Shown one piece after another: positions 61,331-64,000 of a stretch of DNA of 64,000 bases. Each line of letters begins with the position of its first letter. Positions within the stretch are counted from its first letter, which is position 1. Source of the DNA: Planctomycetota bacterium. GTDB lineage: Bacteria > Planctomycetota > UBA1135 > GCA-002686595. The position numbers and the translations under genes are program-made. The DNA is taken from the NCBI GenBank assembly GCA_016714045.1, contig JADJNY010000002.1, positions 620,001-684,000 on the forward strand, in the 5' to 3' direction. Under the pieces are notes generated by a model that saw nothing but the letters and a program-made list of their open reading frames with translations, had not been told where the DNA came from and did not search any database.

Positions 61331-63157
61331 ATGGGACGCCCGAACTCACCGCCAGGCTCGCGCGGCCCGCTCGACGGGAACGTGACCGGCGTCCTCGCGA
61401 GCGCCTTCGTCGCTGTCGTCGGCCTCGCCGCGGCGCGAGCGCTCTTGTTCGCCGTTCACGACGGGTACCTGGCCGCCGGCGCGCGCTCGGTGGGGTTGCG
61501 GAGCTTCGCGAGCGATTTCTGGCTCGGCGCGGCCTGGACGGCGCTCCCCGTCTCCGTCGGGTGCGTCCTCGCGCGCCGCGCGGGCGCCCTGCGGACGGTC
61601 GCCGGTGTCTTGCTCGCGATCGCGGCCTGGGGGTTCCTCACGGGGCGATGGCCCGCGGTCGAGGTGCACCGCGTCGGCTTCACGACGACGGCGGGACGGG
61701 TCGGGCACGCGCTGGCGCTCGGGAGCGTGCTCGTCCTCGCGGCGCTCGTGTTCGCCTGGTCGCGGATCGGAGCGCTCTCTCGCGCCGGCGTCCTCGCCAC
61801 GGCGGCGCTCCTCGCGGGCGCCACACCGATCGCGCTCCTCGCTTCCCGCCGCGGAGGGGAGCGCGAGCCACTCGGCATCATCGTGATCTCCCTCGACACA
61901 GTGCGCGCGGATCGACTGGGCTCTTACGGCAACGCGCAGGGGATCACGCCCGCGCTCGATCGCTTCGCGACGCGCGCGACGCGGTTCGATCAGGCGTTCG
62001 CGGCCGAGTCGTTCACGTTGACGAGCCACATGACGCTCCTCACGAGCCTCGCCCCGAGCGTTCACCGCGTCGCTCCGGAGGCCGCACTGTCGCCGCGCGT
62101 GACGACGCTCGCCGAGGCCCTGCGTGCGTCGGGACGGTTCACCGCGGCTCAGGTCGACGACGTGCCGTGGCTCGACGCGCGCTTCGGCTTCGCGCGGGGG
62201 TTCGACGTCTATCGGACCGTGGCCGACGATGGCGCGGTCAAGAACGAGGCTCTGGAGTCGGTGTTGGAGGACCTCGGCGGCGAACCGTTCTTCCTCCTCG
62301 TGCATTACTTCGACGCGCACTCGGACACGAACCGGCTTCCGTACGACTCCGAGGCGCAGGATTTCGAACGCTTCGCAGGCTGGTACCGCGGGTCGTTCGA
62401 CGGCTGCGATGCTCGAGCACGCTGCGCGTCGCGCTGGTTGCTCGAGCTGCACGAGAGCGGCGTGGTACCCGACGACGAGATCGTGCGCTTCGTCGCGAGC
62501 CAGTACGACGCGGGCGTCGCGAGCCTCGACCGGCTCGTCGGCGCGCTCCTCGACGACCTCGACCAGCGCGGGCTCCTCGACCGCTCGATCGTCGTCGTGA
62601 CCGCCGACCACGGCGAGGAGCTCTTCGAGCACGGCAAGCCGCTGCACGGCCGGGCCTACGACGAGTCGGTCCGCGTCCCGCTGCTCGTCCGCCTGCCCGG
62701 GCAAGCGGCCGCGCGCGTCGTCGATGCGCCGGTCGGGCTGGTCGACGTCGCGCCGACGTTACTCGACCTCGCCGGCGTGCCGATCCCGCGCACGATGCAG
62801 GGTGAGAGCTTCGCTCGCCTCGCGCGCGGCGAGGCGGATCCGGGGCGGCGCGCGCACGTGCAACTCGACCTCGACCGCACGCCGCGCGGGGTGCGCACCG
62901 CGCGCTGGAAGTGGCTCGACGTCGGCGCGGGCGAGCTCTACGACCTGCGCGACGATCCGCTCGAGCGGAAGAACCTCGCCGGCGCGCCCGAGGCCGAGGC
63001 GGTGGAGCGCGAGCTCCGCGAGCTGCTCGCCCGCGAGCGGGCGCGCTGCTCCGAGTCCGCGCTGGAACTCGGCGCGACGGCGCGCCCCGCGGGGCTCGAC
63101 GGCGGCGCGCGGGGGAAACTCTCCGACCTCGGCTACACGGGCGCGGAGGACGATTGA
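61331..63157 (+). CDS. Membrane sulfatase-superfamily (alkaline-phosphatase-fold) protein
   Basis: This 608-residue protein has about five N-terminal membrane helices (residues 15-175), then a sulfatase-fold domain. The first metal site is IVISLDTVRADRLG, and VVTADHGEELFEHGKP follows near residue 420. The usual CxPxR sulfatase sequence is replaced by ESFTLTSHMTLLTS, so the nucleophile would be Ser or Thr rather than formylglycine. This favours a phosphodiesterase or transferase role. The C-terminus has DVAPTLLDLAGV, as in sulfatases. Its stop overlaps the next gene by TTGA. Confidence 0.8.
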   Translation: MGRPNSPPGSRGPLDGNVTGVLASAFVAVVGLAAARALLFAVHDGYLAAGARSVGLRSFASDFWLGAAWTALPVSVGCVLARRAGALRTVAGVLLAIAAWGFLTGRWPAVEVHRVGFTTTAGRVGHALALGSVLVLAALVFAWSRIGALSRAGVLATAALLAGATPIALLASRRGGEREPLGIIVISLDTVRADRLGSYGNAQGITPALDRFATRATRFDQAFAAESFTLTSHMTLLTSLAPSVHRVAPEAALSPRVTTLAEALRASGRFTAAQVDDVPWLDARFGFARGFDVYRTVADDGAVKNEALESVLEDLGGEPFFLLVHYFDAHSDTNRLPYDSEAQDFERFAGWYRGSFDGCDARARCASRWLLELHESGVVPDDEIVRFVASQYDAGVASLDRLVGALLDDLDQRGLLDRSIVVVTADHGEELFEHGKPLHGRAYDESVRVPLLVRLPGQAAARVVDAPVGLVDVAPTLLDLAGVPIPRTMQGESFARLARGEADPGRRAHVQLDLDRTPRGVRTARWKWLDVGAGELYDLRDDPLERKNLAGAPEAEAVERELRELLARERARCSESALELGATARPAGLDGGARGKLSDLGYTGAEDD

Positions 63158-63738
63158 GCGCGACCAAGACCGGTCGCTTCGCGCTCGCGAGCGCCGCTCT
63201 CGCGGGCGCTTCGGCCTGCGTAGCGGTCGTCGAGCCTCCGCTCGCGCGCGACGGGTTCGTCGAGGTGCTCGTCGTCGACGAGGCGTGCCACAAGGGCCTC
63301 GTGCTTCCGGGCGCGGCGGGCGAGCTCGTCGAATGGGGGTTCGGACACCACGGCTGGTACGCGCTCGAGCACAACCGCTGGTACCACGTCCCCGGGACGG
63401 TGCTCTGGCCCGGGGATGGCGCGCTGTCCCGTCGCGCGTGGGGAGCCGACGAGCGCGCACGCCGAGCTCCGCGTGACGTCGTCGCGTTCCGCGCGGATCC
63501 CGAGCTTGTCCGCCGACTCGGGGAGGAGCTCGAACGGGAGTTCGATCGCGCGCGAGAGAGCCTGCACCACTCCGAGGCATGGCAGACGGACTTCGTGCGG
63601 AGCGGCGAGCGCTACTGGATCTTCCACGATTGCCACGACGCGACGGCGAGCTGGCTCGAGGACCTCGGCTGCCGCGTCGAGCCTGCGCTCGTGCGACTGG
63701 GACTGCGCTTCCGCGTTCCCCGAACCATGCGGGATTGA
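63154..63738 (+). CDS. DUF2459-like lipoprotein
   Basis: This 194-residue protein starts with a TTG that overlaps the sulfatase stop (TTGA). The signal region ends in ASAC, a lipobox. VDEACHKGLVLP, WGFGHHGWY and YHVPGTVLWPGDGAL match the pattern of DUF2459 proteins, whose function is unknown. It may be co-translated with the sulfatase-like gene. A Cys and His pair in ACHK and HDCHD could be catalytic, as in papain-like hydrolases, which is an inference. Confidence 0.6.
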   Translation: MSATKTGRFALASAALAGASACVAVVEPPLARDGFVEVLVVDEACHKGLVLPGAAGELVEWGFGHHGWYALEHNRWYHVPGTVLWPGDGALSRRAWGADERARRAPRDVVAFRADPELVRRLGEELEREFDRARESLHHSEAWQTDFVRSGERYWIFHDCHDATASWLEDLGCRVEPALVRLGLRFRVPRTMRD

Positions 63739-63783
63739 GTTCGTTCGCCGACTGCGGAACACTGCCATCCCCTGGAGGTCCGC

Positions 63784-64000
63784 ATGCCGCTTCAACTCGT
63801 CGATCCGTTCCGCGTGGCTCCGTTGAAAGACGTTCCGTTCGACTCGTTCGGCGACGTCGACCGGAAGATCGAGCGCGCGCGCGCCGCGCAGCGCTCGTGG
63901 TGCCACGTGCCGCTCGCCGAGCGCGTGCGGGAAGTGCAGCACGCGGTGCAGTACTTCGCCGCGCACGAGGCGGAAATCGCCCGCGACGTGTCGCAGCAGA
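63784..64000 (+). CDS. Aldehyde dehydrogenase, N-terminal part
   Basis: The first 72 residues of a protein that runs off the window. GGAGGT precedes the ATG by 5 bases. KIERARAAQRSWCHVPLAER and VQHAVQYFAAHEAEIARDVSQQ match the N-terminal helices of NAD(P)-dependent aldehyde dehydrogenases. The catalytic Cys and Glu are beyond the end. The substrate is unknown. Confidence 0.8.
   Translation, partial: MPLQLVDPFRVAPLKDVPFDSFGDVDRKIERARAAQRSWCHVPLAERVREVQHAVQYFAAHEAEIARDVSQQ

Noticed and set aside
61331..63157. Classical arylsulfatase
   Set aside because: There is no Cys or Ser in a CxPxR-type sequence; the TLTSHMTLL stretch fits the wider alkaline-phosphatase superfamily.

Overview
The window is about 70% GC. 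Genes lie on both strands, often in short runs whose start and stop codons overlap by 1 to 4 bases. The content points to a Gram-negative Planctomycetota bacterium: a very large DUF1080/NPCBM/haem-binding fusion of the planctomycete type, several secreted proteins ending in the same 153-residue Cys-rich domain that I associate with deep-branching planctomycetes, lipoproteins, an outer-membrane barrel and many c-type cytochromes. This placement is inferred from gene content only; no rRNA or tRNA gene was seen.

Layout. 1-5.8 kb: the end of a CPBP-type membrane protease, an MBL-fold hydrolase, a DinB-like protein, two secreted proteins with the shared C-terminal domain, and a BtuF-like metal-chelate binding protein. 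5.77-6.16 kb: a gene-free stretch between convergent genes, filled by a ~305-bp nested palindrome and a 13-bp tandem repeat. 6.2-10.1 kb: a three-gene operon (DUF1611/DgcN-like, DgcA-like enolase-superfamily racemase, N-acyl-D-amino-acid deacylase) that fits D-glutamate or D-amino-acid salvage through N-acyl intermediates. 10.3-12.5 kb: a stator operon, motA (with an apparent frameshift) and two tandem motB-like genes.

12.6-24.5 kb is the most striking block. On the minus strand, in transcription order, lie a membrane Fe-S/flavin oxidoreductase, a membrane-anchored protein with 26 CxxCH motifs, an outer-membrane beta-barrel, and lipoproteins with 25, 16 and 12 CxxCH motifs (79 in total). A plus-strand methyltransferase gene separates the last two. 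The set reads as a complete electron route from NAD(P)H or quinol across the periplasm and outer membrane, that is, a candidate porin-cytochrome conduit for extracellular electron transfer.

24.7-32.5 kb: a methyltransferase, CutC, a secreted HEAT-repeat protein, and an OmpR-type response regulator with its sensor kinase. 32.5-33.1 kb is a gene-free region with a (GGCTCA)8 array. 33.1-41.9 kb: a tandem pair of related secreted proteins, a divergent GH38-like secreted protein and a beta-helix protein, ending in a strong bidirectional terminator. 42-52.6 kb: the giant planctomycete cytochrome/DUF1080 fusion, a methyltransferase, a small secreted protein, a D-amino-acid-oxidase-like flavoprotein, a secreted protein of unknown role and a GT-C glycosyltransferase. 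52.6-59.8 kb: a PQQ-like propeller protein with the shared C-terminal domain, a YHS-like secreted protein, ispH, an ISC-type ferredoxin and a DEAD-box helicase with a ~530-residue disordered Arg/Glu tail. 60.5-64 kb: exonuclease III, a membrane sulfatase-superfamily protein, a DUF2459-like lipoprotein and the start of an aldehyde dehydrogenase.
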